Assembly (NCBI GenBank): GCA_028290325.1
Contig: JAQGJY010000089.1
Location: 1-5,962 of the forward strand
Source of the DNA: Tardiphaga sp.
GTDB taxonomy: Bacteria > Pseudomonadota > Alphaproteobacteria > Rhizobiales > Xanthobacteraceae
Reading direction: 5' to 3'
Length of the DNA stretch: 5,962 nucleotides
Part shown: one piece after another, positions 5,538 to 5,962 of the stretch
Numbering within the stretch: position 1 is the first letter of the stretch
Layout: each line of letters opens with the position of its first letter
Made by a program: the position numbers and the translations under genes
Notes under the pieces: model-generated
What the model saw: only the letters and a program-made list of their open reading frames with translations
What the model was told of the DNA's origin: nothing
Databases searched by the model: none

Positions 5538-5962
5538 GTGACTGACAAACCCTATCGTCCGAATGTCGGCATCGCTGTGTTCAATGCGGACGGCCGCGTG
5601 CTGATCGCGCGGCGTTACAAGGACGACGGTCCCGAAATCATTCTGCCGGGTCTCGAATGGCAGATGCCGCAAGGCGGCATCGATGCCGACGAGGATCCGC
5701 GCGATGCGGTGATGCGCGAATTATGGGAGGAAACCGGCATCCGTGACGCCGCCATGCTCGGCGAGACCGACTGGATGACCTACGAGTTTCCCGCGTATGT
5801 CGGCCCGCCGCATCGTTTCTCGCAATTTCGCGGCCAGCGACAAAAATGGTTCGCATTGCGCTTCACCGGCCGCGACGACGAGGTCGATCCGCTGACCGAG
5901 CGCAACGGCCAGCCGGCGGAATTCGATGCGTGGCGCTGGGCGCCACTCGATCGCGTCGCCGA
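5538..5962 (+). CDS. RppH-type Nudix hydrolase, copy 2 (3' end outside window)
   Basis: The frame from GTG 5538 stays open to the window end, giving 141 complete codons; about 25 residues are probably missing, judged by family length. The N-terminus MTDKPYRPNVGIAVFNADG matches the E. coli RppH opening YRPNVGI more closely than copy 1 does. The Nudix box spans G46 to I68 and is fully canonical (G-x5-E52-x7-R60-E61-L-W-E64-E65-T-G67-I). It also has WQMPQGG (41-47) and GQRQKWFA (99-106). An insert between the first strand and the box (YKDDGPEIILPGLE) makes this part longer than in copy 1. The visible end reads EFDAWRWAPLDRVA, aligning with the EFIAWRWEPMKNL of copy 1. The two genes are 34 bases apart on the same strand and are probably co-transcribed. 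The likely activity is RNA 5'-pyrophosphate removal or dinucleoside polyphosphate hydrolysis in the cytoplasm. Confidence 0.9.
   Translation, partial: MTDKPYRPNVGIAVFNADGRVLIARRYKDDGPEIILPGLEWQMPQGGIDADEDPRDAVMRELWEETGIRDAAMLGETDWMTYEFPAYVGPPHRFSQFRGQRQKWFALRFTGRDDEVDPLTERNGQPAEFDAWRWAPLDRVA

Overview
The window looks like chromosomal core DNA from a high-GC alphaproteobacterium. The protein sequences and gene order best fit the Bradyrhizobium/Rhodopseudomonas/Nitrobacter/Afipia group (Nitrobacteraceae). That placement rests on remembered family sequences, not on a search, and the genus is left open. All genes are on the + strand. Codon use looks uniform throughout, and I see no transposase, integrase, tRNA, rRNA, CRISPR array or phage gene.

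Layout. (1) 1-164: the 3' end of rsfS, the ribosome silencing factor. (2) 165-294: a gap with a strong REP-like hairpin. (3) 295-777: rlmH, a 23S rRNA methyltransferase. (4) 813-2162: an EnvC-like periplasmic coiled-coil/LytM protein. (5) 2159-3520: ctpA, a carboxy-terminal processing protease that overlaps the previous gene by an ATGA junction, followed by an intrinsic terminator at 3541-3568. (6) 3673-4866: a YibQ-type divergent polysaccharide deacetylase with an N-terminal membrane anchor. (7) 4867-4999: a gap with an inverted repeat. (8) 5000-5503 and 5538-5962 (cut by the window edge): two tandem RppH/IalA-type Nudix hydrolases.

The genes form three functional groups. rsfS and rlmH act on the large ribosomal subunit. 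The EnvC-like protein, CtpA and the YibQ-like protein form a cell-envelope set: a likely amidase activator, a PDZ protease of the kind known to act on envelope and murein-related proteins, and an envelope protein whose E. coli homologue is also encoded next to envC. The two Nudix genes probably serve RNA 5'-end pyrophosphate removal or dinucleoside polyphosphate hydrolysis.

No clearly new system is present. The observations most worth a second look are: apparent loss of metal-ligand residues in the YibQ-like protein; the tandem Nudix pair, one member with an altered Nudix box; and the inverted repeat whose right arm contains a tempting but probably false start codon for the first Nudix gene.
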